In this document: piece by piece, positions 22,615 to 31,800 of the stretch
Numbering within the stretch: the stretch's first letter is position 1
How the letters are laid out: every line of letters begins with the position of its first letter
Program-made: the position numbers and the translations under genes
Notes under the pieces: model-generated
Told to the model about the DNA's origin: nothing
The model's input: only the letters and a program-made list of their open reading frames with translations
The model's database searches: none
Assembly (NCBI RefSeq): GCF_900100705.1
Contig: NZ_FNCH01000035.1
Span: 1-32,216 of the forward strand
Source: Pedobacter terrae
GTDB lineage: Bacteria; Bacteroidota; Bacteroidia; Sphingobacteriales; Sphingobacteriaceae
Direction of reading: 5' to 3'
Length of the DNA: 32,216 nt

Positions 22615-22790
22615 GATTGAAATGGAAAGCCCGCAGCGCAGCGAGGACTTGTAATGAAAAGCAGGAACAAACATTAAAAGAGCTGCTGCAATTGCTCTTC
22701 AAGCACTCTTGACCACACTCATTTTTTTACAGATTTAAATTATAAAAGATCCTTCGCTGCGCTCAGGATCGACAGCATGAAGGTAGACAA
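22615..22790. repeat. Repeat-like gene-free stretch
   Basis: It has two similar 17-base units, ttgaaatggaaagcccg (22618-22634) and ttgtaatgaaaagcagg (22650-22666), then a gctgctgcaattgctc tract, and at 22748-22770 an inverted gatcc/ggatc with tcgctgcgctc between. No coding frame with recognisable protein features is present. Confidence 0.4.
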
Positions 22791-22798
22791 TTAACCAT

Positions 22799-23359
22799 CT
22801 ATTTATTAAAAGCGGTCATGGTGTGGGCAGGTCCAACGGTAACAAAACTTTTAATCAACTCTACACTTTTATCAATTAATGCAGGAAGTTCTAACTGTTC
22901 ATTTTTATCAAACAAACCCAATACAAAATCAACCTGCCTGCCTTTTGGGTAATCGTTTCCGATGCCAAAGCGAAGGCGCGCATAATTTTGTCCACCACAA
23001 ACTTCTTCGATGCTTTTTAGGCCATTGTGGCCAGCGCTTGAACCTTGCAGTTTAAGTCGTAATTTGCCTAAAGGCAATGCAAGGTCATCAACAATCACCA
23101 ACACATTTTCTGGTGCTATTTTTAACTCTTTCATCCAATAGTTTACGGCTTTACCGCTCAGGTTCATAAAAGTGGTTGGTTTAATGACATGCAATTTTTT
23201 GCCTTTAAAACTTACCTCAGCATAATAAGCCAAGCGGATATTATCGAAGCTGCCGCCTAAACCTTTAACCAGTTCATCAGCGATATCAAAGCCAATATTA
23301 TGCCTGGTGTGTGCATATTCCGGTCCGATATTCCCTAAGCCAACTATAAGATATTTCAT
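22799..23359 (-). CDS. pth: Peptidyl-tRNA hydrolase
   Basis: A 186-residue enzyme that frees tRNA from peptides dropped by the ribosome. The N-terminus MKYLIVGLGNIGPEYAHTRHN carries the conserved N10 and the catalytic H20; D91 (VLVIVDDLALPLG) activates it; N66 in FMNLSGK and N112 in GHNGLKSIEE complete the site. GNDYPKGRQVDFVLG near the C-terminal third is typical too. The length is normal. It comes third in the minus-strand series prs, rplY, pth, an order common in bacteria, but it has its own promoter box, TATCTTTG, ending four bases before the ATG. Confidence 0.97.
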   Translation of the reverse strand: MKYLIVGLGNIGPEYAHTRHNIGFDIADELVKGLGGSFDNIRLAYYAEVSFKGKKLHVIKPTTFMNLSGKAVNYWMKELKIAPENVLVIVDDLALPLGKLRLKLQGSSAGHNGLKSIEEVCGGQNYARLRFGIGNDYPKGRQVDFVLGLFDKNEQLELPALIDKSVELIKSFVTVGPAHTMTAFNK

Positions 23360-23363
23360 TTGG

Positions 23364-23371
23364 CAAAGATA
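23364..23371 (-). promoter_or_regulatory. pth -7 box
   Basis: The minus strand reads TATCTTTG and ends four bases before the pth ATG. The seven-base AGTC repeat covers the place where the -33 element should lie. Confidence 0.6.
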
Positions 23372-23374
23372 GAA

Positions 23375-23409
23375 AAAAGTCCGAAGTCAGAAGTCTGAAG
23401 TCGGACGTC
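23375..23409. repeat. Seven-base periodic repeat NNNAGTC x5
   Basis: aaaagtc, cgaagtc, agaagtc, tgaagtc and ggacgtc: five heptads in phase, the last with CGTC. It matches the array at 19135-19162 in period and core. Confidence 0.7.
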
Positions 23410-23501
23410 TATATCACGAATTTAGCCATTCATCTCAACAGCTTCTTAATGAAGATTGAGTGGGTAACAATAAGCCTGTTGCGGAATTAACTTTATATAA
23501 A

Positions 23502-23537
23502 AAAAGCGGTAAAGAATTTATCCTTACCGCTTTTAAA
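23502..23537 (-). terminator. Terminator of rplY
   Basis: aaaagcggtaa (23502-23512) and ttaccgctttt (23524-23534) form an 11 bp stem with an A run on the left, read as a T run on the minus strand. Confidence 0.88.
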
Positions 23538-23572
23538 TTTGTGAAATCACATTAATCTGTGAAATCCTTGTA

Positions 23573-24157
23573 CTATTTTTTACCTTTAGCAGCTTCAGTT
23601 TCTGCTTGTTTTAATGCTCTAGACATTGCAACAGAAACGATAGTATCTTCAGGAGTGTTGGTGATTACGTATTTTTCACCTTGAAGGTCACGAACACGGA
23701 ATAAACTACCTACTTCTAATTTCTCTAAGCTTACTTCTACGTTTTGTGGCATGTTAGCTGGTAACGCTTTAACACGTAGTTTACGTAATTTTTGGATTAA
23801 TTTACCCCCCATTTTAACACCTGGAGAAGTTCCTGTTAATTTAACCGGGATCTCCATAACGATTTCTTTATCGTCAAATAACTGAAGAAAATCGATATGT
23901 AATAATACGTCGGTAAGTGGGTGATATTGAGTATCTTTTACGATAGCTTTGGTTTTAACACCATTTACATCAATCTCCACAAAGTTTACATCCGGGGTAT
24001 AAATAACATCTCTTAAGTCAGCAATAACTACTGCAAAGTGTTGTTGCTCTTTTCCACCATACAATACCGCCGGAACTTTACCTTCGTAACGAAGTTCCTT
24101 GGCATCGCGTTTCCCTACGTTCTCTCTTGGAGAACCGCTAATTGCGATTGTTTTCAT
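23573..24157 (-). CDS. rplY: Ribosomal protein bL25 (TL5/CTC type)
   Basis: A 194-residue long form of bL25, which binds 5S rRNA in the large subunit. The N-terminal 5S-binding domain (1-92) has ISGSPRENVGKRDAKELRYE, KVPAVLYGG, and the DVLLHIDFLQL strand. The C-terminal CTC beta domain (95-190) has IPVKLTGTSPGVKMGGKL, LPANMPQNVEVSLEKLEVG and an alanine/lysine-rich end. The start ATG is at 24155-24157. The nearest promoter box is 136 bases upstream, leaving a long leader. It sits between prs and pth, the usual neighbours. Confidence 0.97.
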   Translation of the reverse strand: MKTIAISGSPRENVGKRDAKELRYEGKVPAVLYGGKEQQHFAVVIADLRDVIYTPDVNFVEIDVNGVKTKAIVKDTQYHPLTDVLLHIDFLQLFDDKEIVMEIPVKLTGTSPGVKMGGKLIQKLRKLRVKALPANMPQNVEVSLEKLEVGSLFRVRDLQGEKYVITNTPEDTIVSVAMSRALKQAETEAAKGKK

Positions 24158-24301
24158 TTTATTTATATTTATTTATTAGTAGTAAGTATCGGGTATCAAG
24201 TAAAAGCCTTACGCCTTTAACCGTTCACCATCCACATTAATTAAACGCTCTTTTTGTTTAAGTGGTTAATTATTGTAATTGGTTAACTGACGGCAAATCT
24301 A
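24158..24301 (-). promoter_or_regulatory. rplY promoter and long leader
   Basis: The minus strand reads TAGATTTG at 24294-24301, giving a leader of about 130 bases. Around the box, aattggtta (24278-24286) and taaccaatt (24314-24322) are inverted, and attaacc recurs three times up to 24335. Whether the leader has a regulatory fold cannot be told from one sequence. Confidence 0.45.
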
Positions 24302-24338
24302 CAATTAACCGATTAACCAATTTATACGATTAACCTCA

Positions 24339-25280
24339 TTATACTCTAAACAGATCACTAATTGAGCCGTGTTCGTTTACATTGGCAATTGCCCTTGCAA
24401 ATAAACTGGCCGTACTTAGCACCCGAATTTTCGGACTTTCCTGTTTCAACGGTATCGTATCTGTAACGATCAATTCAGTTAGTACCGAATTCTCTACCGT
24501 TTCAACTGCCTTGCCGGATAATACAGCATGTGTACAAACGGCTCTAACACTTGCAGCACCATTTTCCATAATCAAAGCCGCAGCTTTTGACAAGGTTCCG
24601 GCAGTATCACAAATATCATCGATCAATACCACGTCCTGTCCGGTTACATCACCAATAATCGACATAGATTCGATTTCGTTGGCACGTTTACGGCGTTTAT
24701 CGCAAATAATGACCTCGGCATTAAAAAACTTGGCAAAAGTACGTGCCCTGTATGAACCACCCATATCTGGTGACGCAATAGTTAAGTTTTTTAGGCCTAA
24801 GCTTTTGATATAAGGCACAAAGATGACCGATCCATCTAAGTGATCAACCGGAATATCAAAGAAACCTTGTATCTGTGCTGCATGTAAATCCATCGTCATG
24901 ATACGGTGAATACCTGCTGATTTTAATAAGTTGGCCACCAATTTGGCACCGATTGCTACACGTGGCTTATCTTTTCTATCCTGACGGGCTAAACCATAAT
25001 AAGGAACAACTGCTGTAATATAATGTGCCGACGCTCTTTTAGCAGCATCAACCATAAGCAAAAGTTCCATTAAATTATCGCTGGGCTGATAAGTAGACTG
25101 GATTAGAAAAACATCACTACCACGGATTGACTCATCAAAGGAAGGTTGAAACTCGCCATCACTGAATTTGTGAATGGTTACGCTACCAAGTGGCTTGCCG
25201 TAATGTTCGGCAATCTTAAGTGATAATCCTTTAGAACCTGTTCCGGAAAAAAGCTTTACCGGGTTAAACTGCAATGGCAT
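24339..25280 (-). CDS. prs: Ribose-phosphate pyrophosphokinase (PRPP synthetase)
   Basis: A 313-residue enzyme making PRPP from ribose 5-phosphate and ATP, the entry to purine, pyrimidine, NAD, histidine and tryptophan synthesis. It has the N-terminal FSGTGSKGLSLKIAEHYG, the flexible loop PYYGLARQDRK (93-103), the cation-binding DLHAAQIQGFFD (131-142), and the PRPP loop VVLIDDICDTAGTL (217-230). The catalytic pair in the loop is K/R as in class I enzymes. The length is standard. It lies just downstream of the tRNA-Gln terminator; no separate promoter box is clear, so some transcription may come from read-through. Confidence 0.98.
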   Translation of the reverse strand: MPLQFNPVKLFSGTGSKGLSLKIAEHYGKPLGSVTIHKFSDGEFQPSFDESIRGSDVFLIQSTYQPSDNLMELLLMVDAAKRASAHYITAVVPYYGLARQDRKDKPRVAIGAKLVANLLKSAGIHRIMTMDLHAAQIQGFFDIPVDHLDGSVIFVPYIKSLGLKNLTIASPDMGGSYRARTFAKFFNAEVIICDKRRKRANEIESMSIIGDVTGQDVVLIDDICDTAGTLSKAAALIMENGAASVRAVCTHAVLSGKAVETVENSVLTELIVTDTIPLKQESPKIRVLSTASLFARAIANVNEHGSISDLFRV

Positions 25281-25302
25281 GGGTTCGTGTAGTTACGGTT
25301 AA

Positions 25303-25338
25303 AAAAAATCGGATCATGTCTATTTAAAACATGATCCG
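25303..25338 (-). terminator. Terminator of tRNA-Gln
   Basis: CGGATCATGT (25329-25338) pairs with ACATGATCCG (25310-25319) on the minus strand, followed by ATTTTTTTT. It lies between the tRNA and prs. Confidence 0.88.
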
Positions 25339-25352
25339 TTATTAAATTTTAG

Positions 25353-25423
25353 TTGTCCGACCTGGATTCGAACCAAGACAAACGGTACCAAAAACCGTTG
25401 TACTACCCTTATACTATCGGACA
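25353..25423 (-). tRNA. tRNA-Gln (anticodon UUG)
   Basis: The minus strand folds into a full cloverleaf: acceptor TGTCCGA with TCGGACA, D arm GTATAAGGGTAGTAC, anticodon arm ACGGT-TTTTGGT-ACCGT with anticodon TTG, and T arm TGGTTCGAATCCA. The discriminator base is A and CCA is not encoded. A single copy, with a good promoter upstream. Confidence 0.96.
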
Positions 25424-25458
25424 AGCTTTCTCAAGGATATTCTCCTCGAAAGGGAATG

Positions 25459-25489
25459 CAAATGTAGGAACCTTATTTTAAATATGCAA
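25459..25489 (-). promoter_or_regulatory. tRNA-Gln promoter, proximal
   Basis: The minus strand has TTG (25487-25489), 20 bases, TACATTTG (25459-25466), 35 bases before the mature 5' end. Confidence 0.7.
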
Positions 25490-25541
25490 GAGTGATTTTA
25501 AAATATTTTTAATTTCTTTCCTGCTGTTCCTGTTTGCGATG

Positions 25542-25573
25542 CAAAGATAAAAAAATCATGATATAGCGTGCAA
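25542..25573 (-). promoter_or_regulatory. Second minus-strand promoter, distal
   Basis: TTG (25571-25573), 21 bases, TATCTTTG (25542-25549) on the minus strand, 118 bases before the tRNA. Two promoters in series may drive the tRNA and prs. Confidence 0.5.
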
Positions 25574-25648
25574 CATTTTCTTTTTTTATACGACTTTTTT
25601 TACTGCGAACCACTTAAATCATTTATTATCAAAGACTAAAATTAAACT

Positions 25649-28600
25649 ATGAATTACTCAAGGATCAACACCATTGGAGGCTGGCTCTGTTTTATTATTG
25701 CCGCACTCACGTACATCTTAACTTTAGATCAGTCTGTAAGTTTCTGGGATTGTGGCGAATTCATTTCTTCTGCCTTCCGAATGGAAGTGGTTCACCAGCC
25801 TGGTGCTCCAATAGTTTCTATGATCCAAAGATTATTTTCGGCACTCGCTTTAGGCGATAAAACCAAGGTAGCCTATTTCGTTAATATATCTTCTGCACTT
25901 GCCAGTGCCGGTACGATCCTCTTTTTGTTCTGGACCATTACTGCACTAGCCAAGAAAACAGTAATTAAAAAAGGCGAGGAAATCACCAATCAAAAAATCA
26001 TCGGAATTATGGGCGCCGGTTTGGTAGGGGCTTTGGCCTATGCTTTTTCTGATAGCTTTTGGTTTTCAGCGGTAGAGGCTGAAGTTTACGCCATGTCGTC
26101 GCTTTGTACAGCAATCGTGTTCTGGGGCATATTAAAATGGGAATCGCAGGCTGACGAACCAAAATCAGACCGTTGGTTACTTTTTGTAGCATACATTATG
26201 GGGATTTCTATCGGCGTACACATCTTAAACCTGCTAACCATCCCTGCATTAATATTTGTTTATTATTTTAAGAAGAATCCATCGCCTAATTGGCAAAGTA
26301 TTTTAAAGGTATTTTTTGTTTCAATTGCTGTGCTGGCAGTGGTTCAGTTTGGCATCATTCAATATGTGATATCTTTTGCCGCAAGCTTCGATTACTTTTT
26401 TGTCAATACTATGGGTTTAAGCTTCGGAACGGGTATATTGTTTTTTGCAGTGCTCCTTATCGGCAGCCTCGTTTATGGCATCCGCTATTCTATGCTTAAA
26501 AATAAAAGGGTTTTAAATCTGGTCATGTTATTTACCGTTCTGCTACTTTTTGGATACAGTTCTTTTGCGCTCCTGATTATCAGGGCACAGGCTAAACCTA
26601 ATTTAAACAACTATAATGTAGATAATGTATTTTCTTTTTCAAGGTATGTTGGTCGCGATCAATACGGCGACAGGCCGCTGCTTTATGGAGAGAACTACAA
26701 TTCGGAAAAAATCGGCATTAAAGAAACGGGCAAGATTATCCGAAAAGGCGATAAACAATATGAACCTGCAGGCACAAAATCGGAATATATTTTTGCAGAT
26801 AAAACTTTACTGCCACGGATGTACAGTGATAAACCAGAACATATTAATTTTTACAAAAATTATATGGGTTTTGATGATGAACATAAGCCTACCCTGCTGG
26901 ATAACTTAAAATACATGTTTTCTTTTCAGACCGGGCAAATGTACATGCGTTATTTTATGTGGAATTTTGTAGGCAGACAGGATAATGAGGATGGACAGTT
27001 TGGTGGAAAAGACGGCAATTGGCTAAGCGGCATTAAACCATTGGATGCCATCAGGCTTGGTAATCAAAAAAACCTTCCACCATCCATCGTAGAGAATAAA
27101 GCCTACAACAGATTTTTCTTTTTACCTTTAATTATTGGTTTAATTGGTGCCCTTTGGCATTTTAAGCGTAACCAAAAAGATGCCGGCATTATCGGTTTGC
27201 TTTTTTTATTCACCGGGGTAGCCATAGTTGTCTATCTAAACTCTGTTCCCATTGAGCCGCGCGAAAGGGATTATGCCTACGTAGGCTCGTTTTATGCTTT
27301 TGCCATCTGGATCGGTTTAGGGGTATTTGGGTTAAAGGACTGGGTATTTCAGAAATTAACACCTTTGCGTGCCAGTATTTTGGCTACCGCTATAGGCTTG
27401 TTTGGCGCTCCGATCATTATGGCCAACCAGGGCTGGGGCGACCACGATCGTTCTGATAGCCATGTAGCGAGAGATATGTCTGTCAATTACCTAAAATCCT
27501 GCGCGCCTAATGCCATCTTGTTTACCTATGGAGATAATGACACCTACCCGGTTTGGTATGCACAAGAAGTAGAAAATATCCGTCCGGATGTGCGTGTGGT
27601 GAATTTAAGCTTATTTACAGCTGATTGGTATATTGACGGGATGCGAAAAAAACAAAATGAATCTGCTCCCCTCCCTATCACCCTAAAACACGAGCAATAT
27701 GTGGAAGGTACGAGAGATATCATGTATTATCAGGATTATAAAATAGCGCAGCATATTGAATTACAGGAAATTTTAGACGTATTGTTATCCGATCACGACG
27801 AAGACAAAGTAACCATGACGGATGGCTCTAAATACAATGCACTACCCACCAAAAACCTTAAACTGGCGGTAAATCCGCAGCAAGTATTAGATACGGGAAC
27901 CGTACCAAAAGAAGATGCCGGTAAAATTGCAGGCAGTATGGAATGGATTTATAATTCGAATTTTGTAACCAAAGGTACTTTGGCATTATTTGATATTTTA
28001 ACACACAATAACTGGAAAAGGCCAATTTACTTTAGCGGTGCCATGCCGAACGAGCAATATTTAGGACTCAATCAGTACCTCTATTCTGAAGGTTTAAACA
28101 AAAGGCTGCTCCCCTTAAAACCCGACACTGCCATTACACAGGATTTTGATCGCGTAAACCTGAAACCGATGTACAACAACCTGATGAATGTGTATAGTTT
28201 CGGCAACATGAAATACGCCAACCATTTAGACAGGCAATCTGCTGATGATGTAACCATGTTATCGAATATGTTTAATGGCTTATTAACCGGGCTAATTAAT
28301 GAGGGAAAAATTGCCGAGAGCAAAAAAGTGGCCAACAAGTACTTTGAAGTGATTCCGGCTAAATTTTACAGTATGCGCCAGGTAATGAGCACCTATTATT
28401 TTACCGAAAACCTATATCGGCTAAATGATTTAAACCGCGCAAATGCCATGATCAAAACAACGGCCGATTACATAGGCAAGGAACTCACTCACCTGGCTGA
28501 TGTTTCGGAGAGTAAAAACCAGCTATCATCAGAACAGAATGTACGTTTCTACCTGGGTTATTTGGGGCAAATGGTAAAAATAACCGAGGCATTTAAACAG

Positions 28601-28675
28601 GAAAGCCTGAGCAAAAACCTCGAAAAACAATATAATGGCCTGATTGTAAGGTTTACTCCATTTGCTGCAGGATAG
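25649..28675 (+). CDS. DUF2723 polytopic membrane protein, GT-C-like (paralogue 1)
   Basis: A 1008-residue protein. The N-terminal DUF2723 part has about a dozen transmembrane helices over residues 10-590. Right after helix 1 stands SFWDCGEFISSAF (D34, E37), then VVHQPGAP, which matches the acidic first-loop motif of GT-C glycosyltransferases and of the TMEM260 relatives that O-mannosylate proteins. A middle extramembrane section (residues about 320-480) has RDQYGDRPLLYG and ends in NKAYNRFFFLP. The large C-terminal soluble half (from about 600) starts with APNAILFTYGDNDTYPVWYAQEVENIRPD (GDNDTYP near 628) and ends in helical, TPR-like repeats. A sugar-lipid-dependent protein glycosyltransferase is the best inference; donor and target are unknown. 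A second copy follows directly. Confidence 0.88.
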   Translation: MNYSRINTIGGWLCFIIAALTYILTLDQSVSFWDCGEFISSAFRMEVVHQPGAPIVSMIQRLFSALALGDKTKVAYFVNISSALASAGTILFLFWTITALAKKTVIKKGEEITNQKIIGIMGAGLVGALAYAFSDSFWFSAVEAEVYAMSSLCTAIVFWGILKWESQADEPKSDRWLLFVAYIMGISIGVHILNLLTIPALIFVYYFKKNPSPNWQSILKVFFVSIAVLAVVQFGIIQYVISFAASFDYFFVNTMGLSFGTGILFFAVLLIGSLVYGIRYSMLKNKRVLNLVMLFTVLLLFGYSSFALLIIRAQAKPNLNNYNVDNVFSFSRYVGRDQYGDRPLLYGENYNSEKIGIKETGKIIRKGDKQYEPAGTKSEYIFADKTLLPRMYSDKPEHINFYKNYMGFDDEHKPTLLDNLKYMFSFQTGQMYMRYFMWNFVGRQDNEDGQFGGKDGNWLSGIKPLDAIRLGNQKNLPPSIVENKAYNRFFFLPLIIGLIGALWHFKRNQKDAGIIGLLFLFTGVAIVVYLNSVPIEPRERDYAYVGSFYAFAIWIGLGVFGLKDWVFQKLTPLRASILATAIGLFGAPIIMANQGWGDHDRSDSHVARDMSVNYLKSCAPNAILFTYGDNDTYPVWYAQEVENIRPDVRVVNLSLFTADWYIDGMRKKQNESAPLPITLKHEQYVEGTRDIMYYQDYKIAQHIELQEILDVLLSDHDEDKVTMTDGSKYNALPTKNLKLAVNPQQVLDTGTVPKEDAGKIAGSMEWIYNSNFVTKGTLALFDILTHNNWKRPIYFSGAMPNEQYLGLNQYLYSEGLNKRLLPLKPDTAITQDFDRVNLKPMYNNLMNVYSFGNMKYANHLDRQSADDVTMLSNMFNGLLTGLINEGKIAESKKVANKYFEVIPAKFYSMRQVMSTYYFTENLYRLNDLNRANAMIKTTADYIGKELTHLADVSESKNQLSSEQNVRFYLGYLGQMVKITEAFKQESLSKNLEKQYNGLIVRFTPFAAG

Positions 28676-28695
28676 ACAAAAAACATTCTAAATTT

Positions 28696-28737
28696 AACCC
28701 ATAGGCAGGTTTAATCTTTCTGCCTATGGGTTTTTGC
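28696..28737 (+). terminator. Terminator between the DUF2723 paralogues
   Basis: aacccataggcag (28696-28708) and ctgcctatgggtt (28720-28732), a 13 bp perfect stem, then a T tract. The second paralogue therefore needs its own promoter, which I could not place. Confidence 0.92.
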
Positions 28738-28889
28738 TTTCCAATAAATTAAAATCCTTTATGTTAAAGCCCTTAAGCGGTTAAAAATTGTTAAATCAAT
28801 GCAAAAATTTACCTGTTTTATCGACTAGAATAGTTAATTTCGGCAGCATTTTTATGTGAAAACATTTTTTAATATCATTAAACAAACCA

Positions 28890-31800
28890 ATGAATTATTC
28901 AAAAGTTAATAATATAGTAGGCTGGATCTGCTTTTTAATTGCTACACTAACTTACGTTTTAACCTTAGAGCCTTCTGCCAGTTTTTGGGACTGTGGTGAA
29001 TTTATCGCATCGGCATTTAGAATGCAGGTTGTTCACCAGCCTGGTGCGCCTTTATTCTTAATGATCCAACGTTTCTTCTCTATTTTTGCAGCCGGAGACT
29101 TAACGAAAATTGCTTACTGGATGAACGTAGGTTCGGCTGTTTCGAGCGGGGCCACCATCTTATTCTTATTTTGGACCATTACCGCATTGGCTAAAAAAAC
29201 AATATTAAAAGCTGGTGAAGAATTAACTACAGGTAAATTGATCAGTATTATGGGTGCAGGTGCCGTTGGTGCGCTGGCTTATACTTTCTCTGATAGTTTT
29301 TGGTTTTCGGCAGTAGAATCTGAGGTTTATGCACAGTCATCACTGTTCACGGCCATTGTATTCTGGGCCATTCTTAAATGGGAAGCACATGCTGATGAAC
29401 CTAGGGCAGACCGTTGGTTACTGTTTATTGCTTATATTATGGGTTTATCAATTGGTATCCACTTACTAAACCTATTAACTATACCAGCTCTTGCTTTTGT
29501 TTACTATTTTAAAAGAACCGATAAAGCAACCACATCTGGAATTATCAAAACACTTATAGTTGGTATCTTAATCTTGGCAGTAATCCAGTATGGTATTATC
29601 CAATACCTGGTTTCGTTTGGTGCTTATTTCGATCTGTTTTTTGTGAACACATTGGGTATGGGCTTCGGAACGGGTGTCTTATTCTTCGCTATTTTATTGA
29701 TCGGCGCACTGGTTTGGGCAATCCGTTATTCGATCAAACATCAAAAGAAACTATTAAACTTAGGTTTAATCTCAACTGTTTTAATCATTTTCGGTTATGC
29801 CTCTTTCTCGATGATCATCATCAGGGCAAAGGCAGATCCAAATTTAAATAACAGTGCACCTAAAGATGCTTTCTCTTTCTTAAGTTACCTTAACCGTGAG
29901 CAATATGGCGATAGACCACTCGCCTACGGACCGAACTATAACTCTGAAAGAACAGGTGTAACAGAGGGCAAAACCATCTGGAGAAAAGGTAAAGATAAAT
30001 ATGAAGTAGCAGGCAAGAAAACCGATTACGAATATAACAACAACACTTTATTACCTCGTATGTATAGTGATGACTCTAGACATGCCAGTTTTTATAAAGA
30101 GTGGATGCACTTAGATGATAGCAAGCACCCGAACGTAGTTGATAATGTTGGCTTTTTGGCCAGCTACCAGATCGGTTACATGTATATGCGTTATTTTTTC
30201 TGGAATTTTGTTGGTCGCCAGAACGATGAGCAAGGCCAGGGCAGCGGATTTGAAGGCGAATGGATTAGCGGTATTAAGCCTTTTGATAGCTGGTTACGTG
30301 GAGATCAAAGTCATTTGCCGCCATCAACTGTTGATAATAAAGCTTACAACCGTTTCTTCTTTTTACCGTTGATTATGGGAATAATCGGCGCACTTTGGCA
30401 CTTTAAGCGCAACCAGAAAGATGCTGGTGTAGTGGCTTTGTTGTTCTTTTTTACAGGTATCGCAATTGTATTATATTTAAATCAAAAGCCTTTAGAGCCG
30501 CGCGAAAGGGATTATGCTTATGTAGGATCTTTCTATGCCTTTGCCATATGGATTGGACTGGGGGCCTTGGGCATTAAAGAGTGGCTGTTTAAAAAATTAA
30601 CCCCAACCGCCGGGGCTATTGGTGCCACAGTAATTGGTTTATTGGCCGCGCCGGTAATTATGGCCGAGCAGGGATGGGATGATCATGACCGTTCTACCAA
30701 ACTGGTTCCACATGATATTGCCTTGGATTACTTACAGTCCTGCGCACCGAATGCCATCTTATTTACCTATGGTGATAATGATACCTACCCACTTTGGTAT
30801 ATCCAGGAAGTAGAAAATGTGCGTCCTGATGTTCGTATTGTAAACTTAAGTTTATTTGATACAGATTGGTACATTAACGGCTTAAGACAAAAACAAAATG
30901 AATCTGCCCCATTGCCAATTACCATGAAACCTGAACAATATGTACAGGGCGAAAGGGATGTGATGCCATATGATGATTATAAAATTGCAGGTAGTGTTGA
31001 GCTTAAAAACGTAGTTGATTTATTGTTATCAAACGATGAAAGCGATAAAGTGCCGATGCAAGATGGAACAAAATCCAACTTCCTGCCAACTAAAAACCTT
31101 AAAATTACGGTAGATCCACAGCAGGTAATTAGTACGGGAACAGTACCTGCGGCTGACGCTTCGAAAATTACCACCACAATGGATTGGAAATTTAATAAAG
31201 GTTATGTTACCAAAGGAACTTTGGCCATGTTCGATATCCTGGCACATAACAACTGGAAACGCCCTATTTATTTTGCTTCGACTGTTCCTTCTGAGCAATA
31301 TAACGGCTTGGATAAATATTTATATAGTGAAGGTTTAGCCTTGCGCTTAATGCCGCTTAAAGCTGATACAACCGCATCTGAGGATAGACCAGAGCAATTG
31401 AACACGCCTGTTTTATATAATAATGTGATGACTAAGTTTAAGTGGGGAAATATGAAAACAGCTAAATATTTAGATCCGCAATCATCTGATGATACGTTTA
31501 TCTTCACCAATCTCTTCAGTAGCTTAACCAACAGCTTAATTAAAGAAGGTAAAATTGATGAGGCCAAAAAAGTCGTGGATAAATATTATGCAGTAATGCC
31601 TGATAGATTCTTCGGCATCCGTACAGTTGTCGTAAAGTTCTATATGGCTGAAAACCTATATAAATTAGGTGAAACCGCCAGAGCCAATGATATTTTAGAA
31701 AAATCCGGCGATTACATTAACAAGGAATTGAACTATCTGGCTGATATTTCACAATCAAAAGGATTAACCGGATCGCAGAACATCCAAACCGGCTTATACT

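Noticed and set aside
23375..23409. CRISPR array
   Set aside because: Units are seven bases without spacers of constant length, and no cas genes are present.
24038..24220. Plus-strand frame across the rplY start
   Set aside because: Antisense to the bL25 N-terminus and leader, with no recognisable features.
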